Shown: positions 46,053 through 54,797 of the stretch, piece after piece | Layout of the letters: each line of letters starts with the position of its first letter | How positions within the stretch are numbered: position 1 is the first letter of the stretch | Assembly (NCBI GenBank): GCA_004293675.1 | Contig: READ01000018.1 | Span: 102,630 to 166,629, forward strand | DNA from: Betaproteobacteria bacterium | GTDB lineage: Bacteria > Pseudomonadota > Gammaproteobacteria > Burkholderiales > Casimicrobiaceae | DNA length: 64,000 nt | Direction of reading: 5' to 3' | The notes under the pieces: model-generated | Told to the model about the DNA's origin: nothing | The model's input: only the letters and a program-made list of their open reading frames with translations | Database searches by the model: none | Made by a program: the position numbers and the translations under genes

Positions 46053-46876
46053 TGGAAACGATGGCGCTGGCGGGGCACTTGGCCAAAGACGAAACTAAGC
46101 AAGCGTTTCGCGACTACAAAGCGCCACAGCGCGCCGACGCAATCGACACGGTGCGCGATTTTTACCGTGAAAACCATGCCAAGCAAACGCATGACTTTGT
46201 GCTGTCAAAGAAGCGCCAATACTTGGGTTTCAATCGCGCCAAAATGACGCCGTGGGCAGCGCTGGATTACCTCAACACCCTGGTCGATGACAGCGATCCC
46301 GACATCGCACTCCCACAAATCGATCATCTCGTGCAGACAGCCGAAGCCATGCGCGCCAACGGAGAGCCCGAGTGGATGGTGCTGACCGGTTTCATTCACG
46401 ATTTGGGCAAGGTGCTTTGCCTGTTTGGGGAGCCGCAGTGGGCCGTCGTGGGCGACACCTTTCCCACGGGCTGTGCGTATTCTTCTAAAAACGTTTACAG
46501 CGAATTTTTTGCGCTCAACCCCGATAGGCAGCGCCCCGAATTGCAAACCGAATTGGGTGTTTACAGCGCGCATTGCGGCTTAGAAAATGTGCACATGAGC
46601 TGGGGGCATGACGAGTACCTGTATCACATGATGCAACCGTATCTGCCGATGGAAGCACTCTACATGATTCGCTTTCACAGCTTCTACGCGTGGCATCGCG
46701 AAAACGAGTATCAGCACCTCTGCACTGCCCAAGACGACGCGATGAAACCGTGGGTGCAGCGCTTCAATCCCTACGATCTGTATTCAAAAAATCCGAATCG
46801 CCCGAAGCTCCAAGACGTGAAGCCGTACTACGAAGATTTGCTGGTGAAGTATTTGCCGAGTGAATTGGCGTTTTAG
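46052..46876 (+). CDS. Inositol oxygenase (MIOX)
   Basis: 274 residues, close to the 285 of animal MIOX. The enzyme is a di-iron HD-fold oxygenase that cleaves myo-inositol to D-glucuronate. All six metal ligands expected from the mouse enzyme can be placed: H92 (IDHLVQTAEAM), H116 and D117 (FIHDLGK), H186 (WGHDEYLY), H209 (MIRFHSFYAWH) and D242 (NPYDLYSK). The substrate-binding lysine K120 is also present. MIOX is well known in eukaryotes and sporadic in bacteria. No other inositol or glucuronate catabolic gene is adjacent. Confidence 0.93.
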   Translation: METMALAGHLAKDETKQAFRDYKAPQRADAIDTVRDFYRENHAKQTHDFVLSKKRQYLGFNRAKMTPWAALDYLNTLVDDSDPDIALPQIDHLVQTAEAMRANGEPEWMVLTGFIHDLGKVLCLFGEPQWAVVGDTFPTGCAYSSKNVYSEFFALNPDRQRPELQTELGVYSAHCGLENVHMSWGHDEYLYHMMQPYLPMEALYMIRFHSFYAWHRENEYQHLCTAQDDAMKPWVQRFNPYDLYSKNPNRPKLQDVKPYYEDLLVKYLPSELAF

Positions 46877-47115
46877 GATGGCTGTCACGTAGCCGTCTCT
46901 GAACCCCTTGAGCGTCCAGAATCGCCGTTTCAGGATTTAATCCCAGCTTTATCGATAATTGCCCAATGAAATAAGGCGAATCCTTGAATTTTATTGGTTT
47001 ATGAAAGTGGATAAAAAATTGATTTGTCCCATGTTTCGTAAGGCATCAAGCGTGAAAGCTGAGTGCTTCCACATTCAAGATCGATTTCTGAACCTCGCTC
47101 CGCTACAACATCCGC

Positions 47116-47607
47116 ATGCAGCCCACTATCTCTGAAGGTTACGCGCCCGGCTGCATCGGCCGCATCGCTCAGCTGCACGCTGCGTACTACTCAGCGACCC
47201 ACGGATTCGGCGCCGCATTCGAAGCCAAAGTGGCCACCGAGCTCGCAGCCTTTTGCGCAAGCTACGTCAAGGGACGCGACGGACTTTGGCTCGCGAATCA
47301 AACGTCGAACATCGAAGGCTCGATAGCGATCGATGGAACGCACGCTACAGAACACTTCGCACATCTGCGTTGGTTCATTTCCTCCGACATGCTGCGAGGA
47401 AAAGGCATCGGCCGCGAATTGCTCAGCCGAGCATTGGCCTTTTGCGACGAGCAGCGTTATCAACGCGTCCACCTCTGGACATTCGCTGGCCTTGATGCCG
47501 CGCGCCATCTCTACGAATCACACGGCTTTCGCTTGCAACATGAAAGCCCCGGCTCGCAGTGGGGCACGGTGGTTAGAGAGCAGCGTTTTGTGCGCGAAGC
47601 AACTTAG
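47116..47607 (+). CDS. GNAT family N-acetyltransferase
   Basis: 163 residues. The acetyl-CoA pyrophosphate-binding motif is in SSDMLRGKGIGRELLSRAL (R-G-x-G-I-G), followed by motif B LWTFAGLDAARHLYESHGF. The N-terminal half (GRIAQLHAAYYSATHGFG) resembles the acetyltransferase half of MarR-GNAT fusion proteins, but no regulator domain is present here. Substrate unknown. First of three GNAT genes in a row. Confidence 0.88.
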   Translation: MQPTISEGYAPGCIGRIAQLHAAYYSATHGFGAAFEAKVATELAAFCASYVKGRDGLWLANQTSNIEGSIAIDGTHATEHFAHLRWFISSDMLRGKGIGRELLSRALAFCDEQRYQRVHLWTFAGLDAARHLYESHGFRLQHESPGSQWGTVVREQRFVREAT

Positions 47608-47646
47608 TCGGCTGGCTCGTGCCGCAGTATTTCCGAATTTTTCATC

Positions 47647-48207
47647 ATGCCCAATTTAACGCCCGAGCCCCAGTTCGCAACCCCGACCCTGCGCATCGCG
47701 ACACCCGCCGATTCTCTCTGCCTTTCAGCACTAGCGATCCAAGTTTTTCTTGATACTTACGCCCGTGACGGCATCCGAGCTGCGCTCGCGCGCGAGGCGT
47801 TGACGACGTTTTCACACACCGAGTTTGACCGAGCGATCGCCGATCCACACACGTGCGTGGTCTTGGCGGAGCTCAACGCCCATCTGGTGGGCTTCGCGCA
47901 AATCAAGCTCGCAGCCGAACACGAGCTAGCCCCGCGCGGCGCTCAGTCAGAGCTGCTGCGGCTCTATGTGCAAGAACCATTTACGCATCAACAAATCGGC
48001 AGCAAACTACTGAGCGAAGCCGAATCAGTAGCTGCGGCCCACGGTGCCGCCGTCCTTTGGCTAACACCGTGGGTACATAACCACCGAGCGCTCGCCTTTT
48101 ACGCCCGGCGCGGCTATCAAGATCACGGGCTGACGTACTTCACCTTTGAGGGCGAGTCGCATGCGAATCGTTTGTTTGCGAAGCACTTGACGAGTCGAGC
48201 GGCGTAG
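47647..48207 (+). CDS. GNAT family N-acetyltransferase
   Basis: 186 residues. Motif A is LRLYVQEPFTHQQIGSKLLS, with a looser R/Q-x-x-G-x-G/A loop than the neighbours; motif B is TPWVHNHRALAFYARRGY. Substrate unknown. It starts 39 bp after the previous GNAT gene. The two proteins are not near-identical, so this is not a recent duplication. Confidence 0.87.
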   Translation: MPNLTPEPQFATPTLRIATPADSLCLSALAIQVFLDTYARDGIRAALAREALTTFSHTEFDRAIADPHTCVVLAELNAHLVGFAQIKLAAEHELAPRGAQSELLRLYVQEPFTHQQIGSKLLSEAESVAAAHGAAVLWLTPWVHNHRALAFYARRGYQDHGLTYFTFEGESHANRLFAKHLTSRAA

Positions 48208-48292
48208 CACAGCACCCACCCACCGAAGCTCCACGCCGCAGAGTTAGCCGTCACACCGCCCGACGGAGCCCCCCCCACAGAAGCATACAGCC

Positions 48293-48802
48293 ATGCACAT
48301 CTCCATTCTCCAACCCAAGGACACCGCACGCTATCGCGATCTAATGCTCGAAGCCTACGAGCTCGCCGCCGATGCGTTTACATCAACTGCGGACGAACGC
48401 GCAGCAGAGCCGGAGAGCTATTGGATCAAACGAATCGCTGATCCCACGGGATTGAGTGTCGCATTCGGAGCGTTCGACGGCGATGCGCTCGTCGGCACCG
48501 TTGCGCTCGAATTTTCTGCGAAGCCAAAGACCAAACACAAGGCGCTTATCATCGGCATGTACGTCAAGCCCGAGCACCGAGCAAAAGGATTGGCGCGAGC
48601 GTTGATCACCGCCGCCATCACGCATGCAAAGTCGATGCAGAGCATTCAATCGATAACGCTAACCGTCACCGAGGGCAATTCATCGGCGATTCACCTCTAC
48701 CAAAGCGTTGGCTTTGAAACATATGGTGTCGAACCCATGGCGATACACACGCCGAGCGGCTATAAAGGCAAGGTGTTGATGTGGATGCCGCTGCGGGATT
48801 AA
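48293..48802 (+). CDS. GNAT family N-acetyltransferase
   Basis: 169 residues. Motif A is IGMYVKPEHRAKGLARALI (R-x-K-G-x-A) and motif B is VTEGNSSAIHLYQSVGFETYG. It is preceded by a C-rich 85-bp gap. Substrate unknown. Closest in style to generic GNATs annotated as RimI-like, but nothing supports that specific role. Confidence 0.88.
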   Translation: MHISILQPKDTARYRDLMLEAYELAADAFTSTADERAAEPESYWIKRIADPTGLSVAFGAFDGDALVGTVALEFSAKPKTKHKALIIGMYVKPEHRAKGLARALITAAITHAKSMQSIQSITLTVTEGNSSAIHLYQSVGFETYGVEPMAIHTPSGYKGKVLMWMPLRD

Positions 48803-48878
48803 GCGAGCACGGTCAGTCGCGAGAGTTGGGCAGCCCCTGCCCACCGAACGTGAGCCGAACGCCCCAGTCTGTCGTAGA

Positions 48879-48989
48879 TTTTTTTGACGCAGACTCGTGC
48901 AGATGGTTTTTCTGTGACGCTGGCGTGGCGCTATCGGGCAGAAATCTGCGTCAATCCGTCTTGAATCTGCGTAAATCTGCGTCAAAAAA
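48879..48989. repeat. TGACGCAGATT-type palindrome
   Basis: Left arm TTTTTGACGCAGACTCGTGC, right arm chain AATCTGCGTCAATCCGTC and AATCTGCGTAAATCTGCGTC ending in an A-run. Shorter than the copies at 18785 and 61058. It lies between a GNAT gene and mtfA, which converge. Confidence 0.8.
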
Positions 48990-49044
48990 GTGACGCGTTC
49001 TTAGCCTCGGTCAATCGGTCCCCACCCTACGAAAAAAGGCCGCG

Positions 49045-49854
49045 CTACAGCCACGTCCCCGCCACCGGATCGATTTTAAAAAACGCCCGCAACTGCGAAA
49101 AGTACGCCGGATACTCAACGCTCAAAAGCTCAGGTTCTGCAAAAAATACTTCACAGCTGACTGCAAAAAACTCCTCGATCATCTCACTGGCGTATGGATC
49201 GATGAGCGTGTCTTCGTCGGCGTCCACGCGAGCGCAAAAGTCTTCGAACGCCGCTTCGATGACTGCTTTGAACTCAGCGCGTTCGGCGGCGGGAAGTGGC
49301 GGAATGCCATCAATTTGGCCGTCGAGCATGTCGATCTTGTGGGCGAATTCGTGAATCACTAGCGCCATGCCCGATTCTTCGTAGCCAGCCTCGACGGCTG
49401 GCCACGACAGCAGCACCGGCCCGCCTTCCCAGCTCTCGCCAGCAACGGCCTCATCGAGCTTGTGCACGACGCCGTATTCGTCCTCGAAGTCTTGCGTCTG
49501 TGGAAACTCGCCGGGATAGACGACCACGTTTTCCCAGTCATCGAAATCGCTCATGGCATCAGCCACGGTCTTCCCATCGGCAACCTGCCCCAGAATCAGC
49601 AAACAAGCCTGCACCGCAATCATGATGCGCATGTGCGGTGTGACTTCGAGCATTGATTCGCCGTCGGTCGCGCCACTCACAACGCCTTTTTCAATCAGAA
49701 ACAGCGTGCTCAGCTCGCGGAGTTTCGCCATCAATTCGGGATCATATCGTTCCAAAAACGGCAGCTCATTCAACGCGCGCTGCCACTGCTCATCGGGGAT
49801 GGCATGCTTGGCGAGAGAGCGCTCTCGGCGGCGCTTGGTCAACCAATCAAACAT
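49045..49854 (-). CDS. mtfA: MtfA-type zinc-dependent peptidase
   Basis: 269 residues. The zinc motif HEFAHKID (HExxH) near residue 167 and the downstream glutamate region EEFFAVSCEVFF match the M90/MtfA family. In enterobacteria MtfA binds the repressor Mlc and so tunes the glucose PTS; its role in betaproteobacteria is less clear. The start MFDWLTKRRRERSLAKH is typical. rmuC and a DUF2891 gene lie upstream on the same strand. Confidence 0.93.
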   Translation of the reverse strand: MFDWLTKRRRERSLAKHAIPDEQWQRALNELPFLERYDPELMAKLRELSTLFLIEKGVVSGATDGESMLEVTPHMRIMIAVQACLLILGQVADGKTVADAMSDFDDWENVVVYPGEFPQTQDFEDEYGVVHKLDEAVAGESWEGGPVLLSWPAVEAGYEESGMALVIHEFAHKIDMLDGQIDGIPPLPAAERAEFKAVIEAAFEDFCARVDADEDTLIDPYASEMIEEFFAVSCEVFFAEPELLSVEYPAYFSQLRAFFKIDPVAGTWL

Positions 49855-49869
49855 GCTGCTCGGCCCGCG

Positions 49870-51237
49870 TTAAGGCGCGTCGCTCTTGAGCGCGGCGACC
49901 GGATCAATGGCCGCCACTTCGAGCTCAACGGCTTTGATACGTTCAAAGGCGTTGCTGATTTTCCGGCTCGAAATTTGCACATCATCGGCATCTTTGTTGG
50001 CCATACGAATGTGATCAGCCAGCTTGTCCATGCGCGATTGAAACAATCCGAAATCTTTACCGAGCTTCCCCAGCTCGGTTTTCATGACACCGAGTTGCTT
50101 GCGCATTTCGGCATCACGAATGACCGCACGAACGGTATGCAATACCGCCATCAAGTTCGTTGGAGAAGTCATCCAAACATGTTTCGATTGCGCTTCGGAA
50201 ACGATGTCTGGATAGTTGCCAATGATCTCAGCGAACACTGCTTCTGAGGGAATGAACATGACCGCGGAATCTGCCCCCACCGCCGCTTGGATGTACTTCG
50301 ACGCAATGTCGTTGACGTGTTTTTTCACATCGCTCGCGAAGAGCTTTCGGGCGGCCGTTCGCGTCAAATCGGGCTGCGTGGCGTCAATCGCTACCCGGTA
50401 ATTGGACAGCGGAAACTTCGAATCAATCGCCATCTTTGACACCCCGTCGGGCATCGTCAACACGCAGTCCGCTTTCTCACGCCCCTCGCCCACCGCGGCT
50501 TGAAACTCATATGCACTGGGCGGCAAGGTGTCTCGCACCAGCGCTTCGAGCTGCACTTCACCGAACGCGCCGCGTGCCGATTTGTCAGAGAGCACTTGCT
50601 GCAAGCTCACCACGTTGGTCGTGAGGCTATCGATCTTTTTTTGCGCCTCATCAATCACTGCCAAACGAGTCATGACGTTGGTAAACGTTTCGTTGGTTTT
50701 TTTGAATCCCTCGTCGAGCCGTTCGTTGACCTTACCGCTGATTTGCTCCAAGCGGCCATCAACCGTTTTGGTCATGGTTTCGGCTTGCGTGGTGATTTGC
50801 TGCTGCATGTTGCGGAGCGTGTTTTGCAGCAGATTTTGATTCTCGCGGGTTTGCTCGGCCATGGTGCCGAGCATCTTTTCGAGCACTTCGCGCTTCAAAG
50901 AGTCTTGCTGCGTTGACAGCGTTTGCTGCAGCAGCGCGAGCTGTTGTAACGACGCTTCGGTTTGCTTCGACAAAGAATGTACGACCTGCACTTGGAGCGT
51001 GCCCAACACTTGCCGCGTACCGTCATTGGACGCTGTCAAATCGCGTCCTACCCGTTCCGTGACTTGGTTAAACATCCCGCCCACGTCGCCGATCATGGCG
51101 CGGTGCTTGGTCTCAAGTTGTGAGCCCATTTCGCCGGTCATTTTTCGGACGAGCGAGCCTTTTTGTAACGCTACCAACACGATCAAAACGAGGACCAAGA
51201 CAATGATCGCCGCCAAGGCGAACTCAACGAAACCCAT
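49870..51237 (-). CDS. rmuC: DNA recombination protein RmuC
   Basis: 455 residues. An N-terminal membrane helix (about 5-24) is followed by a long coiled coil (about 40-210) and a PD-(D/E)XK-like nuclease-fold domain: SARGAFGEVQLEALVRDTLP, REKADCVLTMPDG and MAIDSKFPLSNYR contain the conserved acidic and lysine residues. RmuC limits certain recombination events such as inversions at short inverted repeats in E. coli, which is notable in a repeat-rich genome. The ATG at 51235-51237 overlaps the DUF2891 stop by one base. Confidence 0.95.
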   Translation of the reverse strand: MGFVEFALAAIIVLVLVLIVLVALQKGSLVRKMTGEMGSQLETKHRAMIGDVGGMFNQVTERVGRDLTASNDGTRQVLGTLQVQVVHSLSKQTEASLQQLALLQQTLSTQQDSLKREVLEKMLGTMAEQTRENQNLLQNTLRNMQQQITTQAETMTKTVDGRLEQISGKVNERLDEGFKKTNETFTNVMTRLAVIDEAQKKIDSLTTNVVSLQQVLSDKSARGAFGEVQLEALVRDTLPPSAYEFQAAVGEGREKADCVLTMPDGVSKMAIDSKFPLSNYRVAIDATQPDLTRTAARKLFASDVKKHVNDIASKYIQAAVGADSAVMFIPSEAVFAEIIGNYPDIVSEAQSKHVWMTSPTNLMAVLHTVRAVIRDAEMRKQLGVMKTELGKLGKDFGLFQSRMDKLADHIRMANKDADDVQISSRKISNAFERIKAVELEVAAIDPVAALKSDAP

Positions 51238-52268
51238 TATCCGTGCCACTCCGTCTCGGCCAAGAGCGCAAACGAAATCAACCAATGGGTGCTGACGTAT
51301 TCACCGCTGGTAATGGCCGCTTCTGCCGCACGCGTGTGCTCACCTGCCAAAACGCCAAACTTCTTCCACCGCAAGTCGCCCGGATCAATCGCCTGCATCA
51401 AGCCGCGCATGCACCAAGCTCTTGAAAGATTGAGGCCGTGGTTGTGAACCTGCTTGGCGTCGGTCTCATCGGTGACTTTGGCTGGCTCCAACTCTGCGAA
51501 ATGCCCAGTTTTAAGATCTGGCAAGAAATCATCAAACCAATGCCGAAATTCGATCAGCGGCAAAACGATGGACATCAAAAGCGACTCAGTCAACGCCGGC
51601 GACAGGAAATCCTCACCCGAAAAATCGTACGCCATCCGGTAATCCACGTCGTTGCCAAACCATTGCCGCGCCTTGGCCGCAATCAAATCCATAAACGCAT
51701 GATCGCCCACCGTATTGGCGAAACGAAGCGCGTGAATCATCGCAAACGACGTGTTGGAATGCACGCCGTGGCGCACCGGTGTTGGCGCTGTTTGCAGGTG
51801 GTGAAACAGCGCATCTGACAATCGATCAGCAAGCGGTCGTAGGCCCGCGCACCAACGCGCCGCATGCGGATGCGGCGACACCGCGAGCTCGCTGTAGAGC
51901 TTTAGGAGCCAGCCCCAACCGTAAGGACGCTGCCAATGCGCAGCGCCATCGCGATCAAAGTACGCCGCCTCAATCTTGGCGCGGCTTTCATCAAACTGGC
52001 GATCAAACCAAGACGCAATGGCTTTGCCATGATCGGAATGCGTGTCAAGCGCAAGGAGTCGCGCCATTGACCAGTGCATGTGCACGCACGAATGCCAGTC
52101 GTAGCTTCCGAAAAAGATCGGATGCAGTGACGAGGGCGTCAAATTTGCGCACTCGGCGTCGGAGTGCACAAAGTGCATCATGAAGTTGGGATACTCGCGG
52201 CGAACGTTTTCCAGCGCAGTGCGCGCAAAAACCGCGTGAATCGGGAGGGAGGGGCTTATTTCGACCAT
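51237..52268 (-). CDS. DUF2891 family protein
   Basis: 343 residues. Family features include HPIFFGSYDWHSCVHMHWSM near residue 50, RPYGWGWLLKL, HSNTSFAMIHALRFA and GEDFLSPALTESLLMS. The His/Trp-rich alpha-helical pattern resembles alpha/alpha-toroid glycan-active enzymes, but no activity is established. The ATG at 52266-52268 was chosen because the extra 22 upstream codons look unrelated. Stop overlaps the rmuC ATG. Confidence 0.9.
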   Translation of the reverse strand: MVEISPSLPIHAVFARTALENVRREYPNFMMHFVHSDAECANLTPSSLHPIFFGSYDWHSCVHMHWSMARLLALDTHSDHGKAIASWFDRQFDESRAKIEAAYFDRDGAAHWQRPYGWGWLLKLYSELAVSPHPHAARWCAGLRPLADRLSDALFHHLQTAPTPVRHGVHSNTSFAMIHALRFANTVGDHAFMDLIAAKARQWFGNDVDYRMAYDFSGEDFLSPALTESLLMSIVLPLIEFRHWFDDFLPDLKTGHFAELEPAKVTDETDAKQVHNHGLNLSRAWCMRGLMQAIDPGDLRWKKFGVLAGEHTRAAEAAITSGEYVSTHWLISFALLAETEWHG

Positions 52269-52670
52269 AAACCCAAGTCTATCGACTGCGAAGCCCACGC
52301 GCCACCGAGTAGCGCTAGAATTTGCTGCAACCAACGAGGTTGCTGGTCGTGGGCGCGAAAAAAAGCGCCGGCGGCGGCGGCCTCGTTTTTTTACGTCCCC
52401 GGTTTGTAGATGAACGGCTCGATCTTTTGACGCAGATTTCGCTGATTTCGCTGATTCCCGCAGATTGATTCTCGCTATTCCAACATGATTAGCGAGAGAA
52501 AATCTGCGTAAATCAACTGAGTTATCTGCGAAATCTGCGTCAAAAAGTGATCGTAGTTGATCGGCTTAGGGTGGGCACCCCGTGCCCACCAAACACCTAT
52601 TTACCAAGCGAGTTCTGCTGTTTAGAGCCGAGCCACCGACAAGCAGGTTCGACCAAAAAAGGCCTCCCCC
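52269..52670. other. Intergenic region between DUF2891 gene and guaC
   Basis: No gene. It is divergent between the two neighbours. The main content is the palindromic repeat at 52425-52546. Sequence upstream of guaC (52547-52670) must contain the guaC promoter, but no clear consensus is seen. Confidence 0.6.
52425..52546. repeat. TGACGCAGATT-type palindrome with nested hairpin
   Basis: Begins TTTTGACGCAGATTTCGCTG and ends CGAAATCTGCGTCAAAAAG. The centre contains a second inverted pair, TCTCGCTA and TAGCGAGA, so the whole 120 nt can fold into one extended hairpin. Located between divergent genes. Confidence 0.85.
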
Positions 52671-53723
52671 ATGCGCATCGAAGAAGAGTTAAAGCTAGAT
52701 TTCAAAGACGTCCTGTTTCGCCCCAAGCGTTCTACGCTAGGCTCTCGGGCCAAAGTGGATTTGCTGCGGCAATACACCTTTCGGCACTCGGGCGCGAGCA
52801 GTGAATCGGTGCCCATCATTGCGGCCAACATGGACACCGTGGGCACGTTCGAAATGGCTGCGGCACTCGGCAAGCACGGGATGCATGTCGCGCTGCACAA
52901 GCACTATTCGATCGACGACTACGTCGCTTTTTTTAACGCGAGCAACGCAGCGTCAAACGCCCACGCGTTCTACTCGCTGGGCATCCTCGAGCACGATCTC
53001 GAGAAGTTCAAAGCCGTGCGCGCAAAGACGGGCGATGAGATCAAGTTCGTATGTATCGACGTGGCCAACGGCTACACCGAAACCTTTATCGATTTCGTGC
53101 GCAAATTTCGTGATGCGTTCCCCAAAATCACCATGATGGCGGGCAACGTCGTTACCGCTGACATCACCGAGGCGCTGATCCTCGCCGGTGCGGATATCGT
53201 CAAAGTCGGTATCGGTCCGGGTAGCGTTTGCACCACTCGCAAAATGACGGGCGTCGGTTACCCCCAGCTTTCCGCCATCATCGAATGCGCCGACGCAGCG
53301 CATGGCTTGGGCGGTCACATCACGGGCGACGGCGGCTGCACTGTCCCCGGTGACGTTGCGAAAGCTTTTGGCGCGGGTGCGGATTTTGTAATGCTCGGCG
53401 GCATGCTCGCCGCGCACGACGAATCCGGCGGCGAAATTGTGCAAAAAGAGGGCAAAACCTACCGGAAGTTCTATGGCATGAGCAGCGACGTGGCGATGGA
53501 AAAGTACGCGGGTGGCGTCGCCAAATATCGGGCGTCAGAGGGCAAAGCGGTAACGCTCGAAGCCCGCGGACCGGTCGACAATACCGTTCAAGAAATCCTT
53601 GGCGGGTTACGCTCCACCTGCACTTACGTCGGCGCGCGAAAGCTCAAGGACCTCTCAAAGTGCACCACCTTTGTGCGGGTCACGCAGCAGATCAATGAGG
53701 TTTACGGCAAGGCCCCGCAGTAG
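52671..53723 (+). CDS. guaC: GMP reductase
   Basis: 350 residues, close to E. coli GuaC (347). It reductively deaminates GMP to IMP, the salvage counterpart of GuaB and GuaA at the left end of the window. The N-terminus [15 protein letters not shown], the catalytic loop [18 protein letters not shown] with its cysteine, [20 protein letters not shown] and [16 protein letters not shown] are characteristic of GMP reductase and distinguish it from IMPDH (no CBS insertion). Confidence 0.97.
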   Translation: MRIEEELKLDFKDVLFRPKRSTLGSRAKVDLLRQYTFRHSGASSESVPIIAANMDTVGTFEMAAALGKHGMHVALHKHYSIDDYVAFFNASNAASNAHAFYSLGILEHDLEKFKAVRAKTGDEIKFVCIDVANGYTETFIDFVRKFRDAFPKITMMAGNVVTADITEALILAGADIVKVGIGPGSVCTTRKMTGVGYPQLSAIIECADAAHGLGGHITGDGGCTVPGDVAKAFGAGADFVMLGGMLAAHDESGGEIVQKEGKTYRKFYGMSSDVAMEKYAGGVAKYRASEGKAVTLEARGPVDNTVQEILGGLRSTCTYVGARKLKDLSKCTTFVRVTQQINEVYGKAPQ

Positions 53724-53982
53724 AGCCATTACACACCACCTCCCAAAGTCACGCTCACTGTGTTTGTGAAAAGACGTTTTTGGACGGTGTAAGGGCTTGA
53801 TTAGTATTCGCGACCCAGTTAGTCTAAGCGCTGCGGGCTTTCTTTGAAGGCCATGCCCCACTAACTGTTGTAAAGGCGAATCATGTTTATAGCCAGTCGA
53901 AGTCGGAGTAGACGGAGCATCTTGGGTGCTCTCACCAGCGGCTCCAGCGGCAGCCCTGCCCCCCTCATAGGCGGAGGTCACC

Positions 53983-54702
53983 ATGTCAATGCCTAGAACC
54001 GCAAACCCTCGCTGGAAACTGGCCTTAGACGTTGAGCGCTGCATTGGATGCCACGCCTGCTCCGTCGCTTGCAAAGTCGAAAATCATGTGCCGCTCGCAC
54101 GATTTCGCACCAAAGTTTATTACTGGGAACACGGCAAATTCCCCGCCGTTAAACGAAATTTCTTACCAACGCTGTGCATGCAGTGCGAAGACACGCCGTG
54201 CCTGAAAGCGTGCGACAGCCAAGCAATCTCACGCGGTGCCGACGGCATCGTCCGCGTCAACCCTGACAAGTGCGATCACTTGGGCGCATGCGAAACCGCC
54301 TGCCCGTACGCGGCGATTGGATGTGACGAGAACGACGTTGCCGACAAGTGCGATTTCTGTTCCCATCGCTTGGATGCCAACATGGAACCGGCCTGCGTTG
54401 AAACCTGCCCTGCCGAAGTGTTTCACTTCGGTGACGCCAATCATCCGCAATCGCCCTATTCGCTCTTCATGGCGAAACATGGTTCGAAAACGGCGGTGTT
54501 GAAACCAGAAGAAAAAACACTTCCGTCCGTTGTGTACAAAGGCCACGAAAAAGCGATGGAGTCGAAGATTCCAAAAGGCAAAGTACACGATCCGTATTCG
54601 TATGAAATCGAAACCTGGGCGCAGCTTGAATCGCAATTCCCGAAAAAGAAACGTGTGATTTGGGCGAAGGTCGAGCAAAAAGTACCGGGAGCAAAAGTAT
54701 GA
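53983..54702 (+). CDS. 4Fe-4S dicluster electron-transfer subunit
   Basis: 239 residues of the DmsB/PsrB/SoeB-like family, the small electron-transfer subunit of a molybdopterin oxidoreductase. Cysteine groups: CIGCHACSVACK near residue 20, CMQCEDTPCLKACD near 65, CDHLGACETACP near 98 and CDFCSHRLD with ACVETCP near 122-145. In the third group a leucine stands where a cluster cysteine is usual. GGAGG lies 7 nt upstream of the ATG. Its stop overlaps a short Tat-leader ORF, then the catalytic subunit. Confidence 0.93.
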   Translation: MSMPRTANPRWKLALDVERCIGCHACSVACKVENHVPLARFRTKVYYWEHGKFPAVKRNFLPTLCMQCEDTPCLKACDSQAISRGADGIVRVNPDKCDHLGACETACPYAAIGCDENDVADKCDFCSHRLDANMEPACVETCPAEVFHFGDANHPQSPYSLFMAKHGSKTAVLKPEEKTLPSVVYKGHEKAMESKIPKGKVHDPYSYEIETWAQLESQFPKKKRVIWAKVEQKVPGAKV

Positions 54703-54797
54703 AACGCCGCGATTTCATGAAGGTACGTGAGGATTTTGCGGTGATTTTTGACGAAGCCTCACGGGCTCGCAGTAGTTGTGCGGAGGTCTCATCATGA
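54699..54797 (+). CDS. Short ORF duplicating the Tat leader of the next gene
   Basis: 32 codons, coupled at both ends by ATGA overlaps to the iron-sulfur subunit and the catalytic subunit. It starts MKRRDFMKV, nearly identical to MKRRDFIKV of the following protein, then continues REDFAVIFDEASRARSSCAE with no hydrophobic stretch. It looks like a truncated copy of the following start region or the scar of a deleted Tat-exported protein. It could also simply serve translational coupling. Confidence 0.55.
   Translation: MKRRDFMKVREDFAVIFDEASRARSSCAEVSS

Noticed and set aside
53883..53996. 37-codon ORF overlapping the start of the iron-sulfur subunit
   Set aside because: It has no ribosome site of its own, an Arg/Ser/Gly-rich sequence and no recognisable feature. 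The overlap of its end with a strong start makes translation unlikely.
53655..54074. Minus-strand frame over the guaC end and iron-sulfur subunit start
   Set aside because: It overlaps two well-supported genes and its translation shows no domain.
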